NCBI GenBank assembly: GCA_903832055.1
Contig: CAILAC010000002.1
Span: 372,001-436,000, forward strand
Direction of reading: 5' to 3'
Length of the DNA: 64,000 nt
Source of the DNA: an uncultured Acidobacteriota bacterium
GTDB taxonomy: Bacteria > Acidobacteriota > Terriglobia > Terriglobales > Acidobacteriaceae
In this document: piece after piece, positions 35,409 to 45,107 of the stretch
Position numbering within the stretch: the first letter of the stretch is position 1
Layout: the number at the start of each line of letters is the position of its first letter
Made by a program: the position numbers and the translations under genes
The notes under the pieces: model-generated
The model's database searches: none
Told to the model about the DNA's origin: nothing
Seen by the model: only the letters and a program-made list of their open reading frames with translations

Positions 35409-37814
35409 CTATTGAATGACGATGTGGGCGTTCTGAGCGCTCACCGCCACCGGGCGCTGCGCGGAATCCATCGCGCCGGGACGGGTAATCACAACGTCCG
35501 ATTCACCAGAAGTCTTCGCCTGAAACGTGAGGATGCACACCGCTCCATTGCCCGAAACACCCGCCGTCCCCGGTGGCCGCGACGCCGCGATCGTGATCAT
35601 TCCCGGGCCATCATCGCGATGCACCAGCGCCACGGCCTGGCCATCCTTGCCCAGCAAATCGCCGCTGTCCACATTCACCAGCGTCAGTTTCGAGGCGTCA
35701 TATTGAATCTGCAAAGGAACCGACGAAATGTCCTGCGCTCCCGTCAGCGTAACGGCCACAGGGAAGTTAGAGCCGACCGTCGGGTTCACCGTGCTCGGGG
35801 TCAGAGCCATCGCAACCGGTGCAATTGGCCCGCTGCCCGCCCCCGCAGGAGCGCCCTTCGCATTCGGGATATCCGCCTGATTGTTCTGCCGCAACTGCGC
35901 CAACGCTGAGGGCACTGCCGCCTCTGATGTCTGGCCGCGTAAAGCTCCCACTCCAGGGACAGCAGGCTTACCTGCCGGTCCCCCGCGCGCCGGCTTGGGC
36001 ATTGCCGGTTCTGACGGCTTGGTTTCGACCGACGAAACGTGACGAAGCTCAATTGCCTGCCCGGCTCCTGTATCAATCGAGCGCAGGTTGAGCGGTGTCA
36101 GTTCCTGGCCGCGCACAACATGGGGCGTTAATACAAACACAATCTCGTCGTCCACAACCTCGTGCGACCGTGAACCAAAAATGTACTTGAGCAATGGCAG
36201 TTCGCTGAGCCCCGGAATACCGCTGGCGCTTACCAAATCCTGTTTGTTCAGAATGCCGACGAGGATACTCGCCTCGCCCTCGCGCAGTCGAATCACCGAG
36301 TCAGAAGACTTCTGCGCGATAATCGGCTCTGTCACGCCGCTGATGGTCGTGCTGCCGCTCTCTGAACTCACTTCAATCTTCATTTTCAGAGTCACGTCAT
36401 GGTCGTAGTGCACCGTCGGCGTCATATCGATCTGTACGCCCACATCAATGTACTGGAACTGTGTCTGCACCGCCGACTGGGTAATCGCCGTACTCACGCC
36501 AGCAGAGTACGAACCGGTCGCAATCGGGATACGTGAACCGATCTTGATCGTTGCCTTCTGTGAATCCGTTGAGCGAATGCTCGGGTTCTGCAGAATCTTG
36601 GTATCGGAATCTGACATCAGCAGGTTAGCCGTCGCCGAACTCACCGTCACCGCAAAATTGTTGGCATTCAGATTGGCCAGGTTATTCAGCGTCAGCGAAG
36701 AGGATGAAGAACCCGTCGTTCCCGTTCCTGTCGTTGTCGTGGTGCTTGTAGACGTAGGCGGCTGCAAGGCAAAGCTGATGCTTCCTGGCCAGCTCAGGCC
36801 GATGTTGCGCAGCTTGTCCTTGTTCACTTCCATGACTGCGATATCAACCACAACTTCCGGCCGCGCCTTGTCCAGATCATTGATGACCTTCTGCGCCAGC
36901 GTCAGTTCATCCGGGGTCGCCCGCATCACGATCGCATTCTGGCTCGGAACGCCATAGACCTTGGCATTAGGCAACACATTGCGCAGAGCCGTCTGCACAT
37001 CGTTCAAATCATTCTGTTGCCATGCGTTCGAGAGGTAGAAGGTCTGAACCGCCTGCTCGTCCAGTTCCGTTCGCTTGGCACGGCTGTTCTGCGCCACAAA
37101 GATGGTGTTTTCCGTCACCGGCCGCCAGAATGTCGTCGAAAGCGTTCCCACAATCCGCAGCGCGTCCATCAGCGAAACGTTGTTCAGATCCACCTGAATG
37201 CGCTTGCCGTTGTAGTCCGGGTCAAACAGCACGTTGATACCCGCTGCCTTGCCGATGGCCTGGTAGATGACCTTGGAGTCTTCCGTCATGTGCAGCGTAA
37301 GCGGCTCATTTGATACCGGCTTCAGCTCTGCAGGCGCGGCGGCGCCTTCCATGGCTTCAGATGCCGGTGCACTCAGGCTGGTTTCGCTCCGGACTGGAGT
37401 CTGCGTCTGATGCGCCCGAATATGGGCAACTTCCTGTGCCGCCGCCTCATTGCCTGGGTCAACTTCGACCGCACGCATAAACTCCGCCAACGCCCCGGCC
37501 TCATTGGCCGCCGACAGTAGTTTGCGACCCTTCGTTACATGCGTAACGCCCGCCGTCTGCCGGCTACGGTAGAAGGCCTCGCGCATCCGCAGGTCCGTCG
37601 GAGCCTTCGCATACGCCTTGCGATAGGCCTCATACGCGGCGTCATAGTCTTCCCGCGCTTCAGCAGATTGGCCAATTGAAAAAAGCTTCCTGGCCGAATC
37701 TTCCGCTGACGCTGGTATTGAAACCGGACCAAGCGTCGTTACAATCATCGACGCGGTCAACAGCAGAGCTACGGCATTTTTCTTAAGAGTGAGCGGGCTA
37801 GCAAGGCGGTTCAT
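35409..37814 (-). CDS. Secretin (GspD/PilQ family) with N-terminal TPR-like and C-terminal cohesin-like domains
   Basis: About 801 residues from the ATG at 37814 (GGGAG seven bases upstream). Order: signal peptide (NAVALLLTASMIVTTLGPVS), TPR-like repeats (about 40-130, AREDYDAAYEAYRKAYAKAP), secretin N-domains with LNNVSLMDALRIVGTLS and KARPEVVVDIAVMEV, the secretin barrel (about 400-590) with VPIAT-like strands and GIPGLSELPLLKYIFGS, and a C-terminal domain (about 660-800, ALTPSTVNPTVGSNFPV and VPLQIQYDASKLTLVNV) that resembles cohesin. It forms the outer membrane gate. The cohesin-like fusion is unusual outside acidobacteria-type secretins. Confidence 0.88.
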   Translation of the reverse strand: MNRLASPLTLKKNAVALLLTASMIVTTLGPVSIPASAEDSARKLFSIGQSAEAREDYDAAYEAYRKAYAKAPTDLRMREAFYRSRQTAGVTHVTKGRKLLSAANEAGALAEFMRAVEVDPGNEAAAQEVAHIRAHQTQTPVRSETSLSAPASEAMEGAAAPAELKPVSNEPLTLHMTEDSKVIYQAIGKAAGINVLFDPDYNGKRIQVDLNNVSLMDALRIVGTLSTTFWRPVTENTIFVAQNSRAKRTELDEQAVQTFYLSNAWQQNDLNDVQTALRNVLPNAKVYGVPSQNAIVMRATPDELTLAQKVINDLDKARPEVVVDIAVMEVNKDKLRNIGLSWPGSISFALQPPTSTSTTTTTGTGTTGSSSSSLTLNNLANLNANNFAVTVSSATANLLMSDSDTKILQNPSIRSTDSQKATIKIGSRIPIATGSYSAGVSTAITQSAVQTQFQYIDVGVQIDMTPTVHYDHDVTLKMKIEVSSESGSTTISGVTEPIIAQKSSDSVIRLREGEASILVGILNKQDLVSASGIPGLSELPLLKYIFGSRSHEVVDDEIVFVLTPHVVRGQELTPLNLRSIDTGAGQAIELRHVSSVETKPSEPAMPKPARGGPAGKPAVPGVGALRGQTSEAAVPSALAQLRQNNQADIPNAKGAPAGAGSGPIAPVAMALTPSTVNPTVGSNFPVAVTLTGAQDISSVPLQIQYDASKLTLVNVDSGDLLGKDGQAVALVHRDDGPGMITIAASRPPGTAGVSGNGAVCILTFQAKTSGESDVVITRPGAMDSAQRPVAVSAQNAHIVIQ

Positions 37815-38082
37815 CAAACTCCCATACAACTTCTCATACACTGGCGTCCCCAAGGAATTCCGGCTCTGCGTCGGGGCTGGTCCTGCAAGGTTGCGCGAAC
37901 TGCACACGCTTCCCAAAGCCGTTCTCGACCGATGTCCTGAAAAATTCAAAGAAATCCAGTTCCCGGAACGCTTCCAAAGAACAAAAGCCGTACTCCAGCG
38001 ATGCCTCATTCTAGCAAAGCTCCTTTACAGCACGGGTTAAAACTGCGCCAGTGCTAGCATGAAGATTCGAGGAAGTTTCACC

Positions 38083-38631
38083 ATGTCGCGCCAAAGCAGC
38101 TACAACATTGCCCCCGCAGCCAAGCCCACCGGCCACGCGGCCAAGCCACGCGACCCCGTCGCCAGCGGCCAGCGTGATGCTGCGTTCAACCGCAGCGCCA
38201 GTTTTAACTACTTCCTCGTAGAAAAAGTAGAGGCCGGTGTCGCCTTGCGTGGCACTGAAGTGAAGTCTATCCGCGAGGGCCAGGCCAACCTCAAAGACGC
38301 CTACGGGCTTATCAAGGATGACGAAGCTTTCCTGCTCAACCTGCATATCGGTCCCTACTCCCACGGCAACAGCCAGAATCATGACGCGCTTCGGACCCGC
38401 AAACTGCTGCTGCATAAAGAGGAAGTCCGCAAGCTACACGTCAAGACGCAGATCAAGGGCCATACGCTCATCCCCGTCCGCCTCTATTTCCGCAACGGCC
38501 GGGTCAAATGCGAACTCGCCGTAGCCAAGGGCAAGCAGGAGTGGGACAAGCGCGAAACCGAAAAGCGCCGCGAAGCCGACCGGGAATCCCGCGCCGCCAT
38601 CAATGAAAGCAAACACAAGGGCGGCCGCTGA
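38083..38631 (+). CDS. smpB: SsrA-binding protein SmpB
   Basis: 182 residues from the ATG at 38083 (GAGGAAG seven bases upstream); the ATG at 38059 has no such site. The oligonucleotide-binding fold carries NYFLVEKVEAGVALRGTEVKSIREG, SYSHGN-like GPYSHGNSQNHD and KCELAVAKGKQEWDKRE, followed by the basic C-terminal tail that enters the decoding centre. A 40-residue N-terminal extension rich in Ala, Pro and Lys precedes the core. It delivers tmRNA to stalled ribosomes, and tagged products go to ClpXP, also encoded here. The tmRNA gene itself is not seen in the window. Confidence 0.95.
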   Translation: MSRQSSYNIAPAAKPTGHAAKPRDPVASGQRDAAFNRSASFNYFLVEKVEAGVALRGTEVKSIREGQANLKDAYGLIKDDEAFLLNLHIGPYSHGNSQNHDALRTRKLLLHKEEVRKLHVKTQIKGHTLIPVRLYFRNGRVKCELAVAKGKQEWDKRETEKRREADRESRAAINESKHKGGR

Positions 38632-38662
38632 CAATCGGCGATTTTTCCGTCTGTCTCAAGCT

Positions 38663-39391
38663 CTAGTGGGGCTGATTGCTCAACTGAAGCTCTTCATAGT
38701 CACGTCCATTGTTGGGCGGAGTCGGCTGATCGCTACCAATCATCTGGCCGCTCGAACGGTCGCGAAAGTAGTAAGGACGCGTCGCCAACTCATGCGACTC
38801 GCCGGATTCATCGACATACAGCGAGGTTCCTCGGATCGCTCCTCGGTCCCAGTCTTCCACTGCGCCGGTCCCGTCTCCTGATCGCGCACCACCAGAGCCC
38901 TCCGTCCGAGAACCGCCGCCCGCGTCAGCCGCAATCCCGGTAATCTCCCGCACTGTTGAATGCGTATCGCCAGTCTTGATCCGGTAAATCTCAGTCTCAA
39001 GGTATGCTTCCTGTGCCGTCCACTGCGGCATGAATTGCTCACACTGCGGGCGATTGTTGGCCATCATTCCGTTCATCGCGGCCTGCGCCATCTGCTGGGT
39101 TGCGCGCGTCATCTCCTGCTCGCACTGGTATACCTGAGCCATCAATTGCGATTGCTGCGCCTGGAACTGTGCCAGCCGCTGTTGCCCTCCATCCTCGGGA
39201 GACCGCTCTGGCTGCGAGCCAATACTGCCATCCGCTGTCACACCGGCCTGGCGTTCTTCACTCTCCGCTCCAGAGCCCCCAAAGTTACGATCATGGTTCG
39301 GCAAAGTACCAAGCCTGTAAATCCCACCCAAAATCAACACGCCCACGGCAACCTTCAGCCAGACGGGCCATGCCTTGATTGCTTTCCACAT
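38663..39391 (-). CDS. Hypothetical protein with N-terminal membrane anchor and Gln-rich helix
   Basis: About 242 residues from the ATG at 39391 (GGAGG eight bases upstream). One membrane helix (VWLKVAVGVLILGGIYRLG) anchors a polar, probably periplasmic protein. Residues about 70-110 are rich in Gln and Met (LAQFQAQQSQLMAQVYQCEQEM, TQQMAQAAMNGMM) and likely helical. A Gly- and Ser-rich linker leads to a C-terminal RGTSLYVDESGESHELATRP and YYFRDRSSGQMIGSD. I do not recognise a family. It is convergent with smpB. Confidence 0.6.
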   Translation of the reverse strand: MWKAIKAWPVWLKVAVGVLILGGIYRLGTLPNHDRNFGGSGAESEERQAGVTADGSIGSQPERSPEDGGQQRLAQFQAQQSQLMAQVYQCEQEMTRATQQMAQAAMNGMMANNRPQCEQFMPQWTAQEAYLETEIYRIKTGDTHSTVREITGIAADAGGGSRTEGSGGARSGDGTGAVEDWDRGAIRGTSLYVDESGESHELATRPYYFRDRSSGQMIGSDQPTPPNNGRDYEELQLSNQPH

Positions 39392-39517
39392 ATCACTGCC
39401 TCCGCGCACACACCCTAACCTTAACCGCGCCAAGCAGCATCAAAACGCCTCACGCCACACACAAATCACTTTCCGGTTGATTCCGAACCCTCATCCTTCA
39501 GTGGAATAATAGGGAGC

Positions 39518-41059
39518 ATGAAGACACATCTGGTTTTTGCCAATCTTGCTGGAATTGAAACTGACCTGCTCATCGTCGCCGCTGCCGATGCGCAGACTGC
39601 CAAAGGTGCTGACGCCAAGCCTGAGCTAGTCCTGCTCACTTCGGATGCAACCGTCAAAGCCGCCGCAGCCACCGTGCTGGCGCTGGGCGAGTTCAAGGCC
39701 GGTGCCAACGAAACCCTGCTCATCCACACCCCGGCAGGTCTCGCCGCCAAGCGCCTGCTGCTGGTCGGCGTCGGCAAACTCGCCAAGGCCACGCCACACT
39801 CGATTCGCGCCGCCGTCGGCACCGCCATACGCTTTGCCAAGCCACGTGCCATCCGCGCCGCGGCATTTGCCCTGCCAAACGCGGCAGAATTCGCCGCCAA
39901 ATCCAGCGCTCGCGCCGCCGTCGAGGGCGCAATGCTCGCCGACTACGACCCTGACACCTACCGCTCTGATCGTAAAGACCTGAGTGTCTATGACTTCACC
40001 GTCGTCGCCACCGCTGACGTCGATGCTGCAGCAGTCAATCTCGGTTATGCAGAAGGCGTCATCGTTGCGGAAAGCCAGAACTTTGCCCGCGAACTCGTCA
40101 ACGAGCCCGGCAACAAGCTCACACCCACCATCCTTGGTCAGCGCGCCGCCGCCATTGCAGCAGCAAACGGTTTGAAATCAGAGGTTTACAGCACAGAGAA
40201 GCTGCACGAACTCAAGATGGGTTCCTTCTGGGCGGTCTCGCAGGGTTCAGAAGAACCACCCGCGCTCATCGTGCTTACCTACGAGCCAGAGGGCTACGAC
40301 CCCGCCACCTACACCGGCCCGGTGCTCGGCCTGGTCGGCAAAGGCATCACCTTCGATACTGGCGGCATCTCGATCAAACCCTCTGAAAAGATGGAACTGA
40401 TGAAGTACGACATGGGCGGCTCAGCAGCCATGCTTGGCGCCATGGCCGCCATTGGCCGTATCAAGCCTAAAGTCAAAGTGATCAGCGTTGTATGCTCGGC
40501 TGAGAACATGCCCGACGGCAAGGCCCAGAAGCCCGGCGACGTGCAGACTGCCATGCCTTTTTCGGCCGACGAACCCGGCAAAACCATTGAAGTCATCAAC
40601 ACCGACGCCGAAGGCCGCATGGTGCTGGCCGATGGCCTGACCTACGCCCGCCAGCTTGGCTGCACTCACCTGATTGACGCCGCTACGCTGACCGGAGCCT
40701 GCGTGGTTGCCCTCGGGCCGGTGAGCGCCGGCGGCTTCTCAAACAACGACGAGAGCTACGAAAAACTCATCAAGGCTCTGGAAATTTCCGGCGAAAAGAT
40801 CTGGCGGCTCCCGCTCGGGGACGAGTACCTGGAGCAGATCAAGTCAGACATCGCGGACCTGAAAAACACCGGCGGCCGCTGGGGTGGAGCTTCGACGGCG
40901 GCGCAGTTCCTCCAGGTTTTCGCGGGGGACACGCCGTGGATTCACCTCGATATCGCAGGCATGGCGTGGTACGAAGACACCAAGCCGTTCATCGCCAAAG
41001 GGCCGAGCGGATTTGGCGTGCGCAGCATTCTGGAATGGGTGCGCAGCTACGAGAGGTAG
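39518..41059 (+). CDS. pepA: Leucyl aminopeptidase, M17 family
   Basis: 513 residues. The catalytic C-terminal domain has GKGITFDTGGISIKP (metal ligand Lys and Asp), KYDMGGSAAMLG and the M17 signature NTDAEGRMVLADG, followed by the DAATLTGACVVALGP block. The N-terminal macro-like domain is seen at about 1-170. The enzyme is a hexameric dinuclear metallo-aminopeptidase in the cytoplasm that finishes peptide degradation. AGGGAG lies only one base from the ATG, an unusually short spacing. A region of 234 bp after the gene (41060-41293) shows no feature. Confidence 0.95.
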   Translation: MKTHLVFANLAGIETDLLIVAAADAQTAKGADAKPELVLLTSDATVKAAAATVLALGEFKAGANETLLIHTPAGLAAKRLLLVGVGKLAKATPHSIRAAVGTAIRFAKPRAIRAAAFALPNAAEFAAKSSARAAVEGAMLADYDPDTYRSDRKDLSVYDFTVVATADVDAAAVNLGYAEGVIVAESQNFARELVNEPGNKLTPTILGQRAAAIAAANGLKSEVYSTEKLHELKMGSFWAVSQGSEEPPALIVLTYEPEGYDPATYTGPVLGLVGKGITFDTGGISIKPSEKMELMKYDMGGSAAMLGAMAAIGRIKPKVKVISVVCSAENMPDGKAQKPGDVQTAMPFSADEPGKTIEVINTDAEGRMVLADGLTYARQLGCTHLIDAATLTGACVVALGPVSAGGFSNNDESYEKLIKALEISGEKIWRLPLGDEYLEQIKSDIADLKNTGGRWGGASTAAQFLQVFAGDTPWIHLDIAGMAWYEDTKPFIAKGPSGFGVRSILEWVRSYER

Positions 41060-41293
41060 CTTTGGAATGAGAATGTTAAACGTGTAACATTTGAGCGAAT
41101 GGGACTGGCCTGGAAAACTTTGTTGGAAGTGGTTTGTTTTCTGGGCCTTCCATTTGCGGATAATTGTTGCGTTTTGTGCCTTGCTGCAGCGAATGGTAAT
41201 TTTGGGCATTTCATGGGCTGTGTCACACAGACCTGCTGCGCGGGAAGTGCCTGGCTGCCCCCATCCCAGGCATCGAGATGGGGGCGGCCAGGC

Positions 41294-42613
41294 CTATTTC
41301 GCTGCGTTGCCGCCCTTGTAGACCACGCCTGACTTCATGACAAATTTCACATCCTGGAAGAGCTTTACGTCCTGGAGGGGGTTGCCATCGACGGCGATGA
41401 TGTCGGCCCATTTGCCGGGATCGAGGGAGCCGGTTTTGTCGGTCCAGCCCATCAGGTCGGCGGCGTTGATGGTGCCGGACTGGATGGCGGCGAGCGGGGT
41501 CATGCCGAGGTCGCGGACGTAGACTTCGAGTTCGTGGCCGTTGAGGCCGTGGGGGTAGACGGCGGCGTCGGTGCCGAGAGCGAATTTGACTCCGGCTTCG
41601 TAGGCCTTCTTGATGTTTGGCTTGGCGACGGCGATGGTGTCTTTCATCTTCTGCTGGTAAAACGGTGGCAAGTGGCCGAACTCGATGATCCAGTCTTCGA
41701 GATAAAGGGTTGGCACCATGTAGGTGCCGTTCTTTTTCATGGCCGCGATGCCTGCAGCATCAACGAAGCTGCCGTGCTCGATGGAATCGATGCCTGATTC
41801 CGAGGCCCACAGGATTCCCTGCGCGCCGTGGGCGTGGGCGGCCACCTTAAGGCCGAGGCGGTGTGCGTCCTCGGCGATGGCCTTCATCTCTTCGCGGGTG
41901 TATTGGGATGCCTGGAGGCTGTCGCCCTTGGAGAGGACGCCGCCGGTGGCGCAGATTTTGATGACGTCAGCGCCGTACTTGATGTTTTGCCTGACTTTCT
42001 GCTGAACGGCGGGGATGCCGTCTGCCACGCCCTCGCCGACGATGTGGTACTGGTAGGGCAGCAGGTTTTCGTCGCAGTGGCCGCCGGTGATGCCGAGCGC
42101 GGGACCAGAGGCCTGGATATGCGGCCCGACCACCTGGCCGGCATTGATGGCATCGCGAAGATCAATATCCGCATACCCCGATGCTCCGACGTTGCGAATC
42201 GAAGTGAAGCCAGCCATGAGCGTTACGCGCGCATTGACCACGCCGTTGATGGCTTCCTTGGCGACGGTGGAAGTGAGCTCTTTGTAGGGGTCAAACTCGG
42301 TAGCCATGGTGATGTGGGTATGGACATCCATGAGCCCGGGGGTGACGGTCATGGAGCCGAGATCGACCACGATATCGCCTGCCGCGGCCGGGGTAGATGC
42401 CGTGGGCGCGATGGACTGGATGGTTTCGCCGACGACAACAATCGTCTGTGCATCAAGTATTTTTCCGGTATGAACATCAAGCAGGTGGCCGGCGCGAACG
42501 AGGGTGCGACCGGCGGAGCTTGAAGACTGGGCAAGACCGACTACGCTCTGGGCGAGACCCAGGCACAGAGTAAGACCGACAACTGGCAACAGTGAACCGA
42601 TGCGAAAGCGCAT
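41294..42613 (-). CDS. Secreted amidohydrolase (Xaa-Pro dipeptidase / imidazolonepropionase-like), second copy
   Basis: 439 residues beginning with a signal peptide (IGSLLPVVGLTLCLGLAQSVVG). The amidohydrolase motifs are DVHTHI, HAHGAQG, SIEHGS and the Asp in ALGTDAAVYPHGLNG, ending in NGNP-type LDPGKWADIIAVDGNP and VKFVMKSGVVYKG. The same C-terminal phrase occurs in the gene at 15506 (VGFVMKDGVVYKG), so the two are paralogues in different places. AGAGG precedes the ATG. It is divergent from recG across 118 bp. Its likely role is hydrolysis of dipeptides or cyclic amides outside the cytoplasm; the substrate is not known. Confidence 0.87.
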   Translation of the reverse strand: MRFRIGSLLPVVGLTLCLGLAQSVVGLAQSSSSAGRTLVRAGHLLDVHTGKILDAQTIVVVGETIQSIAPTASTPAAAGDIVVDLGSMTVTPGLMDVHTHITMATEFDPYKELTSTVAKEAINGVVNARVTLMAGFTSIRNVGASGYADIDLRDAINAGQVVGPHIQASGPALGITGGHCDENLLPYQYHIVGEGVADGIPAVQQKVRQNIKYGADVIKICATGGVLSKGDSLQASQYTREEMKAIAEDAHRLGLKVAAHAHGAQGILWASESGIDSIEHGSFVDAAGIAAMKKNGTYMVPTLYLEDWIIEFGHLPPFYQQKMKDTIAVAKPNIKKAYEAGVKFALGTDAAVYPHGLNGHELEVYVRDLGMTPLAAIQSGTINAADLMGWTDKTGSLDPGKWADIIAVDGNPLQDVKLFQDVKFVMKSGVVYKGGNAAK

Positions 42614-42731
42614 TTAGACCTCTTTTTTTGAATGACCAACCGGAATCCAGCAAGTGTAGCAAGATCGCGTGGGTATCAACCAAAGCCGTTCACATTCGCG
42701 GTAACCGGCCTGCGGTTGTAGCATCCAGAGA

Positions 42732-45092
42732 GTGCCTGAATCCCAACCCAATCTCGAAAGACTGGCAAAATCTGAAGCTCGGCCAGAAGGACAAGCGCGA
42801 CCTGAAGGGCATGGTCGGCTCGACACCCCGGTCATGTATGTGCGCGGCGTGGGCCCGCGTGTCGCCGGACTGATCGCGGCCAAGGGAATTCAGACCGCCG
42901 AAGACCTGCTTTACCACCTGCCCTTTCGTTATGAAGACCGCCAGCACCCGCGCAGCCTGGACGAACTCAAGGCCGGGGAAATGGCCTCGGTCATCGCGGA
43001 GGTGCGCGGCACCTCGCTGCTCTCGACGAAACGTTCGCCAATTTTTGAAATGACGGTCGGCCAGGGCAACCTCGCAATGAAGTGCGTCTGGTTCAATGGC
43101 GGCTACCTGCAGGGCCGCTTTCGCGCCGGGCAGACGATTGCGCTCTTTGGCAAGGTCGAAGCCTCGCGAACGCCCTCGGTCGGGCGGACGATGAAAATGA
43201 TTCAGCCGCAGTTTGAGCTGATTCCCGAGGTGAGCGAAGACGAGGAGACGCGGCTGCTGGAAGTAGGCCGAATAACGCCGGTGTATGAATCGCTGGGGGG
43301 CACGCAGTTAGCCTCCCGGTGGCAGCGCAAGGTCATTTTTCGGCTGCTGGAATCATTTGGGGGATCGCCGGGGGCGGTGCCGGAGTGCCTGCCGCAGAGT
43401 ATGCTCGACCGGCTGGGCCTGCCTGACCGCGCCAGTGCACTGCGCGAAGCCCACTTTCCCTCAGAAGGGACGACGCAGATTGCCCTGATGGAAGCACGGA
43501 CTCCTGCACTGAGGCGACTGATTTTTGAGGAGCTTTTTTTCCTGGAACTTGGCCTGGAACTGAAACGGCGAAAGGCACAAAAACAACTGGGCATTGCCTT
43601 TGACCCAAGCGACCAGGTTCGCGCCGCGATCCGCGAAGTGCTTCCCTTTCACCCGACCGGGGCGCAGAAGCGGGCGCTGGGCGAGATCGTTGCCGATATG
43701 CGCCAACCCCACCCGATGCGGCGGCTGCTGCAGGGCGACGTGGGTTCTGGCAAGACGATTGTGGCGTTGCAGGCGATGCTGGTGGCGATTGAAAACGGAT
43801 ACCAGGCGGCAATGATGGCCCCTACAGAAATCCTCGCCACGCAGCACTACCTGGCTGCCCGCAAGCTGCTGAGCCGAGCTACGAAGCATTACAAAGTCGT
43901 GCTGCTGACGGGGTCGCTTGACCAGGACCGCAAGCGGCTAGCGCGGAGCCAGATCTTTTCTGGCGAGGCGCAACTGGTGATTGGTACCCACGCCCTTATC
44001 GAGGAAAAAGTGGAGTTCGACAAACTCGGCCTGGTGATTGTGGACGAGCAACATCGCTTTGGCGTGCTGCAACGTTTCAGGTTGATGAAAAAGCCGGGGG
44101 CAGCGGAGCCGGATGTGCTGGTGATGACGGCTACGCCGATTCCACGAACACTGGCGCTCACGCTTTATGGCGACCTCGACTCGAGTGTGCTGGATGAGCT
44201 GCCGCCGGGCCGGACGCCGATTGTGACCCGCCGCGTCCCAGGCGAACGGCAGGACGATGTTTGGGAGTTTGTTCGCAAGCAGGTCGCCCAGAAGCGCCAG
44301 GCATACATCGTCTATCCCATTATTGAGGGGGCAAAAGACGACCAGCCTGAACTGGATTTTGCCCGAGCCGACGCAGAAGCTGTGGTCGAAGCTCCGGCGG
44401 CCCCGGCAAAGAAGACGCGAAAGGGCAAGACAGCCAAGCTGTTTCCAGCTCCGGAGTCGCCGAAATCAACCAAGCTGGATCTGCGCTCGGCCACCGAGAT
44501 GTACGACCAACTCCGCAACGGAGCCCTGAGCGATCTGCGCGTGGGCCTGCTGCACGGTCGCCTCGACGCCGACGAAAAGGACGTAGTCATGCGGCGATTT
44601 CAGCGCGGTGAGATTGACGTACTGGTTTCTACGACGGTGATCGAAGTGGGAGTGGACGTGCCGAACGCGACGGTAATGGTGGTGGACCACGCTGAGCGTT
44701 TTGGGCTGGCGCAGTTGCATCAGTTGCGCGGACGGGTCGGCCGAGGGGCGGCGAAGAGCTATTGCCTGCTGATGACCGGGGAGCGGGTATCACCTGAAGC
44801 GGAGGAGCGTCTTGCTGCGATGGTGCGGACGCAAAATGGGTTTGAACTGGCAGAGCTGGACCTGGCGATGCGTGGTCCGGGGGAGTTTTTTGGCACTCGG
44901 CAGGCTGGTTTGCCGGGCTTTCGGGTAGCCAACCTGGTGCGCGACCGCGACCTGCTGGAGTTAGCAAAGAAGGAGGCTGCCGCCTTTGTGACAACGCCTG
45001 AGGAATCTGTTACCGAGGCTGAGCGCAAGCGCGTCTGGGGACATCTGCGCCATGCCTGGCAGCGCCGGTATGGCCTGATGGAAGCGGGCTGA
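42732..45092 (+). CDS. recG: ATP-dependent DNA helicase RecG
   Basis: 786 residues from a GTG at 42732. The N-terminal wedge domain has VRGVGPRVAGLIAAKGIQT and LLYHLPFRYEDR; helicase motifs are GDVGSGKT (I), MAPTEILA (Ia), VDEQHRFG (II, DEQH), VMTATPIPR (III), then HGRLDADEKD, ATVMVVDHAERFGLAQLHQLRGRVGRG (V-VI) and the C-terminal wedge-contacting LAMRGPGEFFGTRQAG. Between motif III and HGRL a lysine- and proline-rich insert (about 535-582, APAAPAKKTRKGKTAKLFPA) is absent from the E. coli enzyme. RecG reverses stalled forks and migrates Holliday junctions. An ATG at 42834 (MYVRGVG) is an alternative start. Confidence 0.95.
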   Translation: MPESQPNLERLAKSEARPEGQARPEGHGRLDTPVMYVRGVGPRVAGLIAAKGIQTAEDLLYHLPFRYEDRQHPRSLDELKAGEMASVIAEVRGTSLLSTKRSPIFEMTVGQGNLAMKCVWFNGGYLQGRFRAGQTIALFGKVEASRTPSVGRTMKMIQPQFELIPEVSEDEETRLLEVGRITPVYESLGGTQLASRWQRKVIFRLLESFGGSPGAVPECLPQSMLDRLGLPDRASALREAHFPSEGTTQIALMEARTPALRRLIFEELFFLELGLELKRRKAQKQLGIAFDPSDQVRAAIREVLPFHPTGAQKRALGEIVADMRQPHPMRRLLQGDVGSGKTIVALQAMLVAIENGYQAAMMAPTEILATQHYLAARKLLSRATKHYKVVLLTGSLDQDRKRLARSQIFSGEAQLVIGTHALIEEKVEFDKLGLVIVDEQHRFGVLQRFRLMKKPGAAEPDVLVMTATPIPRTLALTLYGDLDSSVLDELPPGRTPIVTRRVPGERQDDVWEFVRKQVAQKRQAYIVYPIIEGAKDDQPELDFARADAEAVVEAPAAPAKKTRKGKTAKLFPAPESPKSTKLDLRSATEMYDQLRNGALSDLRVGLLHGRLDADEKDVVMRRFQRGEIDVLVSTTVIEVGVDVPNATVMVVDHAERFGLAQLHQLRGRVGRGAAKSYCLLMTGERVSPEAEERLAAMVRTQNGFELAELDLAMRGPGEFFGTRQAGLPGFRVANLVRDRDLLELAKKEAAAFVTTPEESVTEAERKRVWGHLRHAWQRRYGLMEAG

Positions 45093-45107
45093 TGCGGGTT
45101 TTGCCAC

